Origin: Rhizobium acidisoli
GTDB lineage: Bacteria; Pseudomonadota; Alphaproteobacteria; Rhizobiales; Rhizobiaceae
Length of the DNA stretch: 64,000 nt
Assembly: GCF_002531755.2 (NCBI RefSeq)
Contig: NZ_CP034999.1
Coordinates: 248,001-312,000, forward strand
Reading direction: 5' to 3'
Position 1 is the first letter of the stretch. The number at the start of each line of letters is the position of its first letter. Below the pieces are notes generated by a model. That model was not told the origin of the DNA. It did no database searches and saw only the letters and a list, made by a program, of their open reading frames with translations. A program made the position numbers and the translations under genes. Shown in pieces: positions 54,307 through 63,217 of this stretch.

Positions 54307-55296
54307 ATGTCAGCTTACGGGCGTGTCGGCCGCACTATCAGAAAGACGATCCTCCAGGCTATTCCGACGATGCTGGGCATTGTCGTCTTGAATTTCTTTC
54401 TGCTGAAGCTCGCGCCGGGTGATGCCGCGGATGTGATGGCGGCTGAATCGGGCTCTGCGACGGTCGAGACCATGGCCGCCCTGCGGGAACGTTTCGGTCT
54501 CGACAATCCGATTCTGGTGCAACTGGCTAACTACCTAAACAATCTCGCGCACTTTAGCCTCGGCTTTTCGCCGCGCTATGGAATGCCGGTCGCCGACCTT
54601 ATCGGCCAGCGTTTGCCAGGCACGCTGATGCTGATGCTGGCCGCGCTAGTGATCGCCATCACTGTCGGCCTGCTGCTCGGCTCTCTGATGGCGACATTTT
54701 CCGGCCGGGTTGCCGATCGGGTGATCTCGATCGTCTCGTTGCTTTTCTATTCCATTCCCGGCTTCTGGATCGGGCTGATGCTGATCCTGCTCTTCTCGGT
54801 CAAGCTAGGCTGGCTGCCGAGCGGCGGAGACAGCACCATCGGTTCGCGGCTGACCGGGCTGCCGGCGCTCTTCGACCGTGTCCGCTACATGGTGCTGCCG
54901 GCCACATCGCTGGCCCTCTTCTATCTCGCCATCTATGCGCGCCTGACGCGCGCTGCCATGCTGGAAGTGAAATCGCAGGATTTCGTCCGTACGGCCCGCG
55001 CCAAGGGTGTGTCGCCATTTTTCCTGATCACACGCCATATTCTGCGCAATGCGCTGATCCCGATCACCACGATGGCCGGTATGCACTTCGGCGGCATGCT
55101 TGGCGGCGCCGTCGTCGTCGAAACGGTCTATAGCTGGCCGGGTCTCGGCCGGCTTGCCTTCGAGGCTGTCATGGCGCGCGACTTCAGCGTTCTCCTCGGT
55201 ATTCTGCTGCTCTCTTCCTTTATGGTGATCGTCGCCAATGCGGCTGTCGACCTTCTGCAGGCCTGGATCGATCCCCGAATTGGAGCAAGTCGATGA
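54307..55296 (+). CDS. Dpp/Opp-type ABC permease (DppB-like)
   Basis: 329 residues from the ATG at 54307. Membrane start TILQAIPTMLGIVVLNFFLL then KLAPGDAADVMAAES, the DppB-type motif, the EAA loop near TARAKGVSPFFLITRHILRN, and GAVVVETVYSWPGLGRLAFE. First gene of the rightward operon; the stop overlaps the next start by 4 bp. Confidence 0.9.
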   Translation: MSAYGRVGRTIRKTILQAIPTMLGIVVLNFFLLKLAPGDAADVMAAESGSATVETMAALRERFGLDNPILVQLANYLNNLAHFSLGFSPRYGMPVADLIGQRLPGTLMLMLAALVIAITVGLLLGSLMATFSGRVADRVISIVSLLFYSIPGFWIGLMLILLFSVKLGWLPSGGDSTIGSRLTGLPALFDRVRYMVLPATSLALFYLAIYARLTRAAMLEVKSQDFVRTARAKGVSPFFLITRHILRNALIPITTMAGMHFGGMLGGAVVVETVYSWPGLGRLAFEAVMARDFSVLLGILLLSSFMVIVANAAVDLLQAWIDPRIGASR

Positions 55297-56306
55297 ACAA
55301 ACTTGGAACCTATGCGGCGGAGACAATCGATCTCGAACCGCCGGCAAGGGCGGAGACCGCGCGGCCCGCGACTAATCCGGCAGCCCAACCGGCAGCCCAA
55401 CCGCGCTGGACGCACATCCATGCGCCGGATGTGCGCGCTTCCGCCGTTCGCAGCACCGCCTGGCGTGGCTTGCGCCGGGAATTCAAGGTTTTCCTGTCCA
55501 ATCCCAATGCACTGTTCGGCGTCGCTTTCCTGCTGGTCGTCGCCCTTTCCGCACTCCTCGCTTCGGTGATCTATCCGAGCGATCCGATGGAAATGGTGGC
55601 GAGACCGTTTCTTTGGCCCGGCCAGAACGTGACCTACCCACTGGGGACGGATTCCATGGGTCGCGATGTGCTTGCCGGTATCCTGCATGGGGCGCGCATT
55701 TCGCTGACGGTCGGCATCGCCGCGACATTGCTCGGGCTTTCGGCAGGCATACTGATCGGTGCGACCGCTGGTTATTTCGGCGGGATTGTCGACGACATCC
55801 TCGTCAAGTTCATCGAGATCTTCCAGACGATACCGAGCTTCGTCCTGCTGGTAGTGCTGGTCGCCATCGCGCAGCCGACCACCGGGACAGTGACGGTGGC
55901 CATCGCCACCGTCAGTTGGCCGACCGTGGCGCGGCTGACCCGGGCGGAATTCCGCGCGATCCGGGAGAAAGACTACGTGCTTGCCGCTCGCAGCCTCGGT
56001 TTTGGCCATGCGCGCATCATCTTTCGGGAAATCCTGCCCAACGCGCTGCCGCCGCTGATCGTCACCTCGTCGGTCATGGTGGCGAGCGCAATCCTGATGG
56101 AGTCGGCGCTCTCCTTCATGGGACTTGGCGATCCCAATCGCATCTCCTGGGGGTCGATGATCGGCGCCGGCCGGGACGTGATCCGCACCGCATGGTACCT
56201 CACGGCCCTGCCAGGCCTGGCGATCGTCTTCACCGTGCTTGCCCTCAACCTGATCGGCGACGGCCTCAATGACGCGCTCAATCCACGTTTTTCGGAGGAG
56301 CGCTGA
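55293..56306 (+). CDS. Dpp/Opp-type ABC permease (DppC-like)
   Basis: 337 residues with an extended cytoplasmic start containing a repeated NPAAQPAAQPRW-type segment. Membrane part includes ALFGVAFLLVVALSALLASV, the hallmark YPLGTDSMGRDVLAGILHGA, and the EAA loop before REILPNALPPLIVTSSVMVA. Its stop overlaps the natural ATG (56306) of the ATPase gene. Confidence 0.9.
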   Translation: MNKLGTYAAETIDLEPPARAETARPATNPAAQPAAQPRWTHIHAPDVRASAVRSTAWRGLRREFKVFLSNPNALFGVAFLLVVALSALLASVIYPSDPMEMVARPFLWPGQNVTYPLGTDSMGRDVLAGILHGARISLTVGIAATLLGLSAGILIGATAGYFGGIVDDILVKFIEIFQTIPSFVLLVVLVAIAQPTTGTVTVAIATVSWPTVARLTRAEFRAIREKDYVLAARSLGFGHARIIFREILPNALPPLIVTSSVMVASAILMESALSFMGLGDPNRISWGSMIGAGRDVIRTAWYLTALPGLAIVFTVLALNLIGDGLNDALNPRFSEER

Positions 56307-56321
56307 TGGCGGCCTTGCTAG

Positions 56322-57293
56322 ATGTCCGCGGTTCGCTTTCCCTCCGCCGAACCGGTCAAGGGCGTGAGCTTTACCGCCAATCCCGGCGAGATGCTGGCGA
56401 TCGTCGGCGAATCCGGATCAGGAAAGTCGCTCACGGCATTGGCGCTGATGGGGCTTTTGCCGAGGCAGGCGCGGGCCGGCGGACAGATTTCTTTCGACGG
56501 CCGCGATCTGCTGTCGCTCCGCGAGAGGGACCTGCGGCGCATTCGCGGCCGCGACATCGCGATGATCTTTCAGGAACCGATGACTTCGCTCAATCCGGTG
56601 CTGACGATTGGCGATCAGATTGTCGAGGTGCTGCGCATCCACGAGGATCTCAGCCGCCGGCATGCCCGCGCGAGGGCGATCGAACTGCTGGAGCTCGTCA
56701 GCATCCCGGAACCTGCCCGGCGCATCGATGACTATCCTCACCAACTCTCCGGCGGCATGCGCCAGCGGGTGATGATTGCGATTGCGGTTGCCTGCAATCC
56801 GAAGCTGCTGATCGCCGATGAAGCAACGACCGCACTCGACGTGACGATCCAGGCGCAAGTGCTGCAGTTGCTCGACAATCTCCGCGTCAAGCTGAACATG
56901 GCCGTCATCCTCATCACCCACGACCTTGGCATCGTGGCGCAATGGGCCGATCGCGTCGTCGTCATGTATGCCGGACGTAAAATCGAGGAAGGCTTTCCGG
57001 GCCCCGTTTTCGACACCCCATACCATCCCTATACGCGCGGGCTGCTCGCCGCCTCGCCCCGGCTGAAGGCCGACTATCACTATAGCGACGGCCCGCTTTC
57101 GGAAATTCCGGGTTCGATCATCTCGGCGTCGGGCGAAAGAGGCTGCTCCTTTCGCCCGCGTTGTCCGGTCGCCCGGCCGGCCTGCGCTTTTGCCGTGCCT
57201 GAACTGCTGTCGGTTTCCGCCGAGCGGCAGGTCGCCTGCCCCTATGTTCCGATCCCTTCGGAGGTAGCCCATGTCGCTTCTGTCGGTCGATAA
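56322..57293 (+). CDS. ABC transporter ATPase (DppD-like), 5' end altered
   Basis: 323 residues from the ATG at 56322. Walker [20 protein letters not shown], signature [16 protein letters not shown], Walker [19 protein letters not shown] and the C-terminal oligopeptide-transporter tail ([16 protein letters not shown]) are intact. The expected start, the ATG at 56306 overlapping the permease stop, gives MAALLDVRG in another frame, which then fails. A loss of one base (or a small deletion) near 56333 best explains this. The protein may still be made from 56322 but lacks its normal first beta strand. Confidence 0.85.
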   Translation: MSAVRFPSAEPVKGVSFTANPGEMLAIVGESGSGKSLTALALMGLLPRQARAGGQISFDGRDLLSLRERDLRRIRGRDIAMIFQEPMTSLNPVLTIGDQIVEVLRIHEDLSRRHARARAIELLELVSIPEPARRIDDYPHQLSGGMRQRVMIAIAVACNPKLLIADEATTALDVTIQAQVLQLLDNLRVKLNMAVILITHDLGIVAQWADRVVVMYAGRKIEEGFPGPVFDTPYHPYTRGLLAASPRLKADYHYSDGPLSEIPGSIISASGERGCSFRPRCPVARPACAFAVPELLSVSAERQVACPYVPIPSEVAHVASVGR

Positions 57294-58146
57294 TCTCTCG
57301 ACCCATTATCCTGGGGCTGCCGGTACGGTCAGGGCCGTCGACGGCGTATCGCTGGAGATTGCTGAGGGTGAAACGGTGGCTTTGGTCGGGGAATCCGGCT
57401 GCGGCAAGTCGACGCTCGGCAAGTCGGCGATGTCGTCGAAGGAATTGCAGTCGATCCGCCGCAGCGTTCAGATGATCTTCCAGGATCCCTTCGCTTCGCT
57501 CAATCCGCGCCAGACGATCCGCACGATCCTGACGGCGCCGCTCGCCGTCCATGGCGTCAGCGGCCGGAAGCGGCGTGAAGAGATCGCCGCCCAGATGGTG
57601 GAGCATGTCGGCCTGCCGGCCGACGCGCTGGATCGTTTTCCGCATGAATTCTCCGGTGGCCAGCGCCAGCGCATCGGCATCGCCCGCGCGCTGATCCTGC
57701 AGCCGCAGCTGGTGATTTGTGACGAGCCGGTTTCCGCGCTCGATCTCTCCATCCAGGCGCAGATCCTCAATCTCCTCGTCGAGATGAAGACCGAACTGTC
57801 GCTTTCCTACCTGTTTATTTCGCATGACCTGTCGGTCGTCCGCTATTTCGCCGACCGCGTGCTCGTCATGTATCTCGGCCGGATCGTCGAAAGTGCGGCG
57901 ACGAGCGATCTCTGGCGCGGCGCGAAGCACCCCTATACGCAGGCGCTGCTTGCCGCCGTTCCCGACCCAAGCCGCCGCAAGCAGGCGGCTCCCATTACCG
58001 GCGATCTGCCGAGCCCGCACAATCCACCGGCTGGCTGTCGTTTCCACATCCGCTGTCCGCTGGCCACCGGCATTTGCCGGACCGAGGATCCAATCTTCCG
58101 CCAACTCGCAGGCGGCCACGCCGTTGCCTGTCACCACGCTCAATGA
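57271..58146 (+). CDS. ABC transporter ATPase (DppF-like) with internal in-frame deletion
   Basis: 291 residues, shorter than the usual 315-330. Walker A is VGESGCGKSTLGKS, but it is followed at once by AMSSKELQSIRRSVQMIFQD. The normal segment of about 24 residues after Walker A (LRLIEPTSG-type strand and turn) is absent. The coding DNA repeats GGCAAGTCG at both sides of the junction (57411 and 57426 region), consistent with slippage deletion. Signature FSGGQRQRIGIARALI and Walker B LVICDEPVSALDLSIQ remain. Activity is doubtful. The start overlaps the previous gene by 23 bp. Confidence 0.85.
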   Translation: MSLLSVDNLSTHYPGAAGTVRAVDGVSLEIAEGETVALVGESGCGKSTLGKSAMSSKELQSIRRSVQMIFQDPFASLNPRQTIRTILTAPLAVHGVSGRKRREEIAAQMVEHVGLPADALDRFPHEFSGGQRQRIGIARALILQPQLVICDEPVSALDLSIQAQILNLLVEMKTELSLSYLFISHDLSVVRYFADRVLVMYLGRIVESAATSDLWRGAKHPYTQALLAAVPDPSRRKQAAPITGDLPSPHNPPAGCRFHIRCPLATGICRTEDPIFRQLAGGHAVACHHAQ

Positions 58147-58158
58147 ATGGAGAATGAA

Positions 58159-59217
58159 ATGGTCGATTATCGCTATCTCGGACGCAGCGCGCTGAAAGTC
58201 TCGCCGCTCAGCTTGGGAACGATGATGTTCGGTGGGCCGACACCGGATGACATCGCCTTCCGAATCATCGACAAGGCGCGCGAGCAGGGGATCAACTTCA
58301 TCGATACCGCCGACGTTTATCACGACGGCAAGTCCGAAGAGGTGGTCGGGCGCGGTATCAAGGCGCATCGCGATCATTGGGTGTTGGCGACCAAATTCGT
58401 CAATTCCCATACCAAGGGACCGAACCTCGGCGGCCATTCGCGCAAATGGGTGATCGAGACGGTCGAGAATTCGCTGCGCCGCCTCAACACCGACTATATC
58501 GACATCCTCTATTTCCACCGCGCCGTCTTCGATGCGCCGCTGGAAGAACCGGTGCGCGCCATCGCCGACCTCATCCGCGCCGGCAAGCTGCGCTATTTCG
58601 GCGTTTCCAACTTCCGCGGCTGGCGCATTGCAGAGATCTCGCATCTTGCCGATCAGCTCGGCATCGATCGTCCGGTGGCAAGCCAGCCGCTCTACAATAT
58701 CGTCAACCGCACCGCCGAGGCCGAGCAGCTTCCTGCCGCGCAATATTACGGTCTTGGTGCCGTTTCCTATTCGCCGCTCGCCCGCGGAGTGCTGACCGGC
58801 AAATACGAGCCCGGCAAGGAGCCGGCCGCGGATACCCGTGCCGGCCGCGGCGACAAGCGCATTCTGGAGACCGAATGGCGTCCGGAATCGATCGCCATTG
58901 CGAAGGAGATCGCAGCGCACGCGACCCGCAAGGGCATCAGCCCGACCGAATTTGCTCTGGCCTGGGTGCTGAACAACAAACTGATCTCGGCTGCTATCAC
59001 CGGTCCGCGCACCGAAGAACACTGGGACAGTTACGTCAGGGCGCTCGACGTCAAGCTCGATGCCGAGGACGAGGCGCTGGTCGATCGGCTGGTGGCGACC
59101 GGCCACCCCTCGACGCCCGGTTTCAACGATCCGAGCCATCCGGTCGAAGGCCGCGTGCCGCGCAGCCCGGCGTCCGGCGCCGACAATGTCGTGCCGCTGA
59201 CGCGCGCTGTTGCCTGA
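58159..59217 (+). CDS. Aldo/keto reductase
   Basis: 352 residues from the ATG at 58159 (GGAGA upstream). Catalytic tetrad residues: Asp and Tyr in FIDTADVYHDGKS, Lys in VLATKF, His in ILYFHRAVFD. The NADPH-binding C-terminal region is FALAWVLNNKLISAAITGPR. It resembles YajO/Gpr-type reductases. Within the sulfur operon it may reduce an aldehyde or ketone left after C-S cleavage. Confidence 0.88.
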   Translation: MVDYRYLGRSALKVSPLSLGTMMFGGPTPDDIAFRIIDKAREQGINFIDTADVYHDGKSEEVVGRGIKAHRDHWVLATKFVNSHTKGPNLGGHSRKWVIETVENSLRRLNTDYIDILYFHRAVFDAPLEEPVRAIADLIRAGKLRYFGVSNFRGWRIAEISHLADQLGIDRPVASQPLYNIVNRTAEAEQLPAAQYYGLGAVSYSPLARGVLTGKYEPGKEPAADTRAGRGDKRILETEWRPESIAIAKEIAAHATRKGISPTEFALAWVLNNKLISAAITGPRTEEHWDSYVRALDVKLDAEDEALVDRLVATGHPSTPGFNDPSHPVEGRVPRSPASGADNVVPLTRAVA

Positions 59218-59288
59218 CAGCCCAGACTGGACCGCCGATCGCGGATCCAGCCTGTCTTTCCAGTTGGTGCCGAGAAGGTTTCCGCCGC

Positions 59289-60521
59289 ATGCCGAACACC
59301 GCCCTGTCCCCCGTTTCCGGGTCCGCTACAACCGATCTTGCCGCGCTGCTCGCCAAGGTGCCGGAGCTTGCGGCCGAAATTGCCAGGGAAGCGGCGAAGC
59401 GCGATCTCGAGCGCGAGCTGCCCTTCGAGGCCTTTCGTCAGTTCAAGGAGGCCGGGCTCGGGACGCTGCGCATTCCGGTTTCGCTCGGCGGGCCGGGGGG
59501 ATCCGTCGTCGACTATATCGAGACGATCATGGCGCTCGGCGCGGCCGACTCGAATGTCGCCCATGCGCTCCGCAGCCATTTCAATTTCACCGAAAGCCTA
59601 CTTCTTAATCCGAATACGGCAATCGACCGCACCCAGCTCGGACGTGTGCTTGCCGGCAAGCTTTTTGGCGGAGCGCACACCGAGCAGGGCACCAAACGGC
59701 CGGGCGAAGTGACGACACGGCTGACGAAATCCGGCGACAGCTTTCGCCTCAACGGCCGCAAGTGGTACGCGACGGGGACCGCTTTTTCCGATTTTGCCTC
59801 GTTCAGCGCATGGAACGAGGAGGATCAGCTCGTCAGCCTCCTCCTGCCGGTCGACCGCAAGGGCATCACCATCCTCGACGACTGGGATGGGATGGGCCAG
59901 CGGCTGACGGCAAGCGGCGGCGTGCTGCTCGACGATGTCGAAGTGCTGCCGCACGAAATCTCCACGCGCGGCCTCGACACGCAGGTCGGGCGTCACACCT
60001 CAACGCTGCGCCAACTCCATCTCGCCGCTTCCATGGCCGGCGCCGTCCGCGGTGCCGTCGCCGAGGGCACCGACTACGTGCGCCGGCAGGCGCGCTCCGC
60101 CGCCCATAGTGCAGCCGAAACCGCCAATGCCGATCCCTTCGTTCAAAAGATATTGGGCGAGATCGCCGCCGGCTCGTTTGCCGTCGACACGCTGATCCGC
60201 GAGAGCGCCCGCGCGCTCGACCGCTCAGTCGAGGCCTTCGGCACCGGAGATCCGGACGGACTGGAAGCGGCGCTGATCGAAAGTGCGCTGACGACGGCAC
60301 GCACACAGATCGTCGCCTCGCAGATCGCCCTTGCCGCGGCCACCAATGTCTTCGAACTCGGCGGCGGTTCGGCCACCTCCCGTCATCTCAATCTCGACCG
60401 GCACTGGCGCAATATCCGTACGGTCCTGAACCACAATCCGCTGCTGCACAAGGCGCGCGTGGTCGGCGACTATTACATCAACGGCACGACGACGCATCTG
60501 GAGGAAGGCAGGGTCTTCTAG
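59289..60521 (+). CDS. DszC/SfnB-like flavoprotein monooxygenase, second copy
   Basis: 410 residues from the ATG at 59289. Acyl-CoA dehydrogenase fold with FKEAGLGTLRIPVSLGGPGG, ADSNVAHALRSHFNFTESLL, FRLNGRKWYATGTAFSDFAS and ELGGGSATSRHLNLDRHWRN, whose C-terminal end is typical of the DszC/SfnB group. A relative of the gene at 48983 but clearly distinct. It would use FMNH2 and O2 to oxidise sulfur; a flavin reductase is not evident nearby. Confidence 0.8.
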   Translation: MPNTALSPVSGSATTDLAALLAKVPELAAEIAREAAKRDLERELPFEAFRQFKEAGLGTLRIPVSLGGPGGSVVDYIETIMALGAADSNVAHALRSHFNFTESLLLNPNTAIDRTQLGRVLAGKLFGGAHTEQGTKRPGEVTTRLTKSGDSFRLNGRKWYATGTAFSDFASFSAWNEEDQLVSLLLPVDRKGITILDDWDGMGQRLTASGGVLLDDVEVLPHEISTRGLDTQVGRHTSTLRQLHLAASMAGAVRGAVAEGTDYVRRQARSAAHSAAETANADPFVQKILGEIAAGSFAVDTLIRESARALDRSVEAFGTGDPDGLEAALIESALTTARTQIVASQIALAAATNVFELGGGSATSRHLNLDRHWRNIRTVLNHNPLLHKARVVGDYYINGTTTHLEEGRVF

Positions 60522-60550
60522 CCCCGTCGCCTGCTGGGAAAGGCTATTTC

Positions 60551-61642
60551 ATGACTTCGGAATTCATGGGGCATGTCTCGAACCGCGAAGGTTCGGATAT
60601 CGTGCCACCGCAGGGGCCTGTCATCGACAAGGACTATATCCTGAGACATGCCCGGGCGGCTGAAGAGGCCGGTATAGACCGATTGCTGATCGGCGCTTTC
60701 TCGACCTGGCCGGACAACAACCAGATCGCCGCTCATGTCTTTTCCCACACAAGCCGCATCGGCGCGCTTCTGGCCCACCGCACCGGCTTCATGGCGCCGA
60801 CCCTGGCTGCCCGTCAGCTCGCGACGCTCGATCAGTTTTCCGACGGCCGGCTCTGGGTCCATATCATCACCGGAGGCTCCGACGCGGACCAGCAGCGCGA
60901 TGGCGATTTCCTCGATCACGACCGACGCCACGAGCGCACCGACGAATATCTGACCGTGCTCAAGAAGGTCTGGGAAAGCGAGGAGCCTTTCGACCACGAG
61001 GGCGAATTCTACAAATTCAAAGGTGCACTTTCGCAGGTCAAGCCAGTCCGCGGCCAGCGCATCCCGATCTCTTTCGGTGGCTCGTCGGAGGCAGCCTTCA
61101 AGGTGGCGGGCAAGCACGCCGATATCTATGCGCTCTGGGGTGAGCCGCTGGACGGCGTGCATGAGACGATCGGCAAGATACGGGAAGCGGCAGCGCCTTT
61201 CGGTCGGGCCGGCGACATTCGCTTCACGCTCGCCTTCCGCATCGTCGTTGCCGAAACCGAGGACAAGGCATGGGAAAAGGCTGACGCCATCCTCGAGCGG
61301 GTGAAATCAATCGCGCGGCCGGGCGGCAATGGCGAAAAGCTGCCATCCAATGTGGGTTCGGTTCGGCTTCGCGAGGCCGCGGCGCGCGGCAGGGTTCTCG
61401 ACAAGCGGCTCTGGAGGGAGGTTGCAGCGGCAAGCGGGGCCGGCGGCAACTCGACGGCCCTTGTCGGCACGCCCGACCAGGTCGCCGAGGCGATCCTCGA
61501 CTATTATGACGCTGGCGTCTCCAACTTCCTGATGCGCGGGTTCTATCCGACCGAGGATACCGTCGCCTACGGGCGCGATGTCGCGCCGCTGGTCAAAGCG
61601 GGCATCGCGGCGCGCCAGGCGCGTGTTGTCGCGGCAGAGTAA
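60551..61642 (+). CDS. LLM-class flavin monooxygenase, SsuD-like
   Basis: 363 residues. Luciferase-like barrel with AEEAGIDRLLIGAFSTWPDN, TRIGALLAHRTGFMAP-like segment (SRIGALLAHRTGFMAPTLAA), GRLWVHIITGGSDADQQRDG and ISFGGSSEAAFKVAGKHADI, matching alkanesulfonate monooxygenase SsuD. It converts a sulfonate or sulfone with FMNH2 and O2 to sulfite plus a carbonyl product. It follows the DszC-like gene by 29 bp. Confidence 0.88.
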   Translation: MTSEFMGHVSNREGSDIVPPQGPVIDKDYILRHARAAEEAGIDRLLIGAFSTWPDNNQIAAHVFSHTSRIGALLAHRTGFMAPTLAARQLATLDQFSDGRLWVHIITGGSDADQQRDGDFLDHDRRHERTDEYLTVLKKVWESEEPFDHEGEFYKFKGALSQVKPVRGQRIPISFGGSSEAAFKVAGKHADIYALWGEPLDGVHETIGKIREAAAPFGRAGDIRFTLAFRIVVAETEDKAWEKADAILERVKSIARPGGNGEKLPSNVGSVRLREAAARGRVLDKRLWREVAAASGAGGNSTALVGTPDQVAEAILDYYDAGVSNFLMRGFYPTEDTVAYGRDVAPLVKAGIAARQARVVAAE

Positions 61643-61718
61643 TGGGCCGGGAAGGGACGGTCATCCTTTGCTTCCATATTCCGATCTAATCCCCTGCAGC
61701 TGGCAGGAAGGAGTGTTC

Positions 61719-63137
61719 ATGCGCATCGATCATAGTCCCCACCATTCCATCGTGATCGTCGGCGGCGGTTTTGCGGGGGCGTTGACGGCGCTCAACCTCC
61801 TCGATCGAACGGCAGTGCCGCTCGCCATCACCATCATTGAACGGCGCGAAGAGCTCGGTCGCGGCGTCGCTTACAGCACGACCGACCCCGTACATCTGGT
61901 CAACGGACCGGCGGACAATTTCTCGCTCTATGCCGACGATCCCGGGCATCTGTCGCGATGGCTGTCGGAAAAGGCCGGGGCCAACGGCTGGCTGTCGCCG
62001 GAGAATATCGGCTCGAGCTGTCCGCCGCGTTATCTCTATGGAACCTATGTGCGCGATGAGCTGAAGCGTGCCGTCGGCGAAGCCAGGTTCGGGTCGAGCT
62101 TGCGCCATATTCGCGCCTCGGCGTCAACGCTGTCGTCCACCCCGCATCGGATTCGGGTTTCCACAAGCGACGGCACGGTGGTCGAAGCGGACGAGGCGGT
62201 GCTGGCGCTCGGCGTTTTTGCCCCGGATCCGGCCGCGCATGGGAGCGCGGTTGCCGGCCATCCGCGTTTTGCTGTCAATCCCTGGGATGCGGCGGCACTC
62301 GACCGGCTTCAGGACTGCGCGGAAATCCTGCTCATCGGCGCAAGCCTTTCGATGGTCGATGCCATCGCCAGCATGGAGGCAAGAGGCTTCCTGGGCCGCT
62401 ACAAAGTGATATCGCGGCGCGGCCAGTTCGTCGAAGGCAGACGGGATGTCGCAGCGGCACGAGACTTCCTCGCCGACAAACCGCTGCCCTCGACCGCCCG
62501 GTCTCTGCTATCGCTTGTCAAGACCGAGCGGCGTGCGATCGCGGCGAGCGGCGGCGACTGGCAAGGCCTGCCGCTCGCCATCCGCCCGCACATCCTGTCT
62601 CTCTGGCAGAAGGCGAGTGATCGGGAAAGGCTGCGTTTCACCCGCCACCTCCGGGCATTCTGGGAGGTGACGGCGCACCGCTCCGCTCCCGAGAGCAACC
62701 GGATCGTCGAGACGGTTCTTTCGCAAGGCCGACTGTCTCACGGCGTGGCGCGTCTCATCGATCTGACCGTCGACAGGAAAGGCATCGCCGCGCGGTTGAA
62801 GACGCGGGCCGGCACCGAAAGACAGGTGTTCGATGGCGTGATTGATTGCCGCGGCCACCAGCTGCACGACTGGCGTCGCATCTCCGATCCGTTCATACGC
62901 CAGCTTCTTGCCGGCGGCGAGGTGCGTCCGCATTCCACCGGCTTCGGCATCGACGCCACGCCGGAGGGCGATCTCATCGATGAGGAGGGACGTGTCCACC
63001 GCAACCTCAGCGCCATCGGCCATCCGCTGCGCGGCGTTGCCTGGGAGTCGAGTTCGATCACGGAGCAGCGAACGCAGGCGATCGCGCTCGCGGATCGTAT
63101 CCTGTTGAAGTTCACGCCTGCTCGGGCCGCGTCCTGA
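61719..63137 (+). CDS. FAD/NAD(P)-binding protein, second copy
   Basis: 472 residues from the ATG at 61719, with GGAAGGAG upstream; the frame is open from 61578. N-terminal Rossmann motif SIVIVGGGFAGALTALNLLD, central EILLIGASLSMVDAIASMEA, and C-terminal STGFGIDATPEGDLIDEEGR. A paralogue of 35393-36778. Each sulfur locus ends or begins with one, suggesting a fixed part in the pathway, perhaps as flavin-dependent oxidase or reductase partner of the monooxygenases. Confidence 0.8.
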   Translation: MRIDHSPHHSIVIVGGGFAGALTALNLLDRTAVPLAITIIERREELGRGVAYSTTDPVHLVNGPADNFSLYADDPGHLSRWLSEKAGANGWLSPENIGSSCPPRYLYGTYVRDELKRAVGEARFGSSLRHIRASASTLSSTPHRIRVSTSDGTVVEADEAVLALGVFAPDPAAHGSAVAGHPRFAVNPWDAAALDRLQDCAEILLIGASLSMVDAIASMEARGFLGRYKVISRRGQFVEGRRDVAAARDFLADKPLPSTARSLLSLVKTERRAIAASGGDWQGLPLAIRPHILSLWQKASDRERLRFTRHLRAFWEVTAHRSAPESNRIVETVLSQGRLSHGVARLIDLTVDRKGIAARLKTRAGTERQVFDGVIDCRGHQLHDWRRISDPFIRQLLAGGEVRPHSTGFGIDATPEGDLIDEEGRVHRNLSAIGHPLRGVAWESSSITEQRTQAIALADRILLKFTPARAAS

Positions 63138-63155
63138 CGGCGTCATCCGGCACAC

Positions 63156-63193
63156 GATAAAAGGGGCGCATCTGCCGATGCGCCCCTTTTATC
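63156..63193. terminator. Strong bidirectional terminator
   Basis: GATAAAAGGGGCGCATC, loop TGCC, GATGCGCCCCTTTTATC: a perfect 17-bp inverted repeat with A/T flanks giving U-runs in both directions. It separates the convergent FAD gene and the leftward SBP gene. Confidence 0.93.
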
Positions 63194-63217
63194 TTGCAGG
63201 CGGCCGCTATTGCCCGC

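Noticed and set aside
58377..60521. Long 714-codon frame covering the aldo/keto reductase and DszC-like genes
   Set aside because: The first part is an out-of-frame shadow of the reductase; the real gene starts at 59289.
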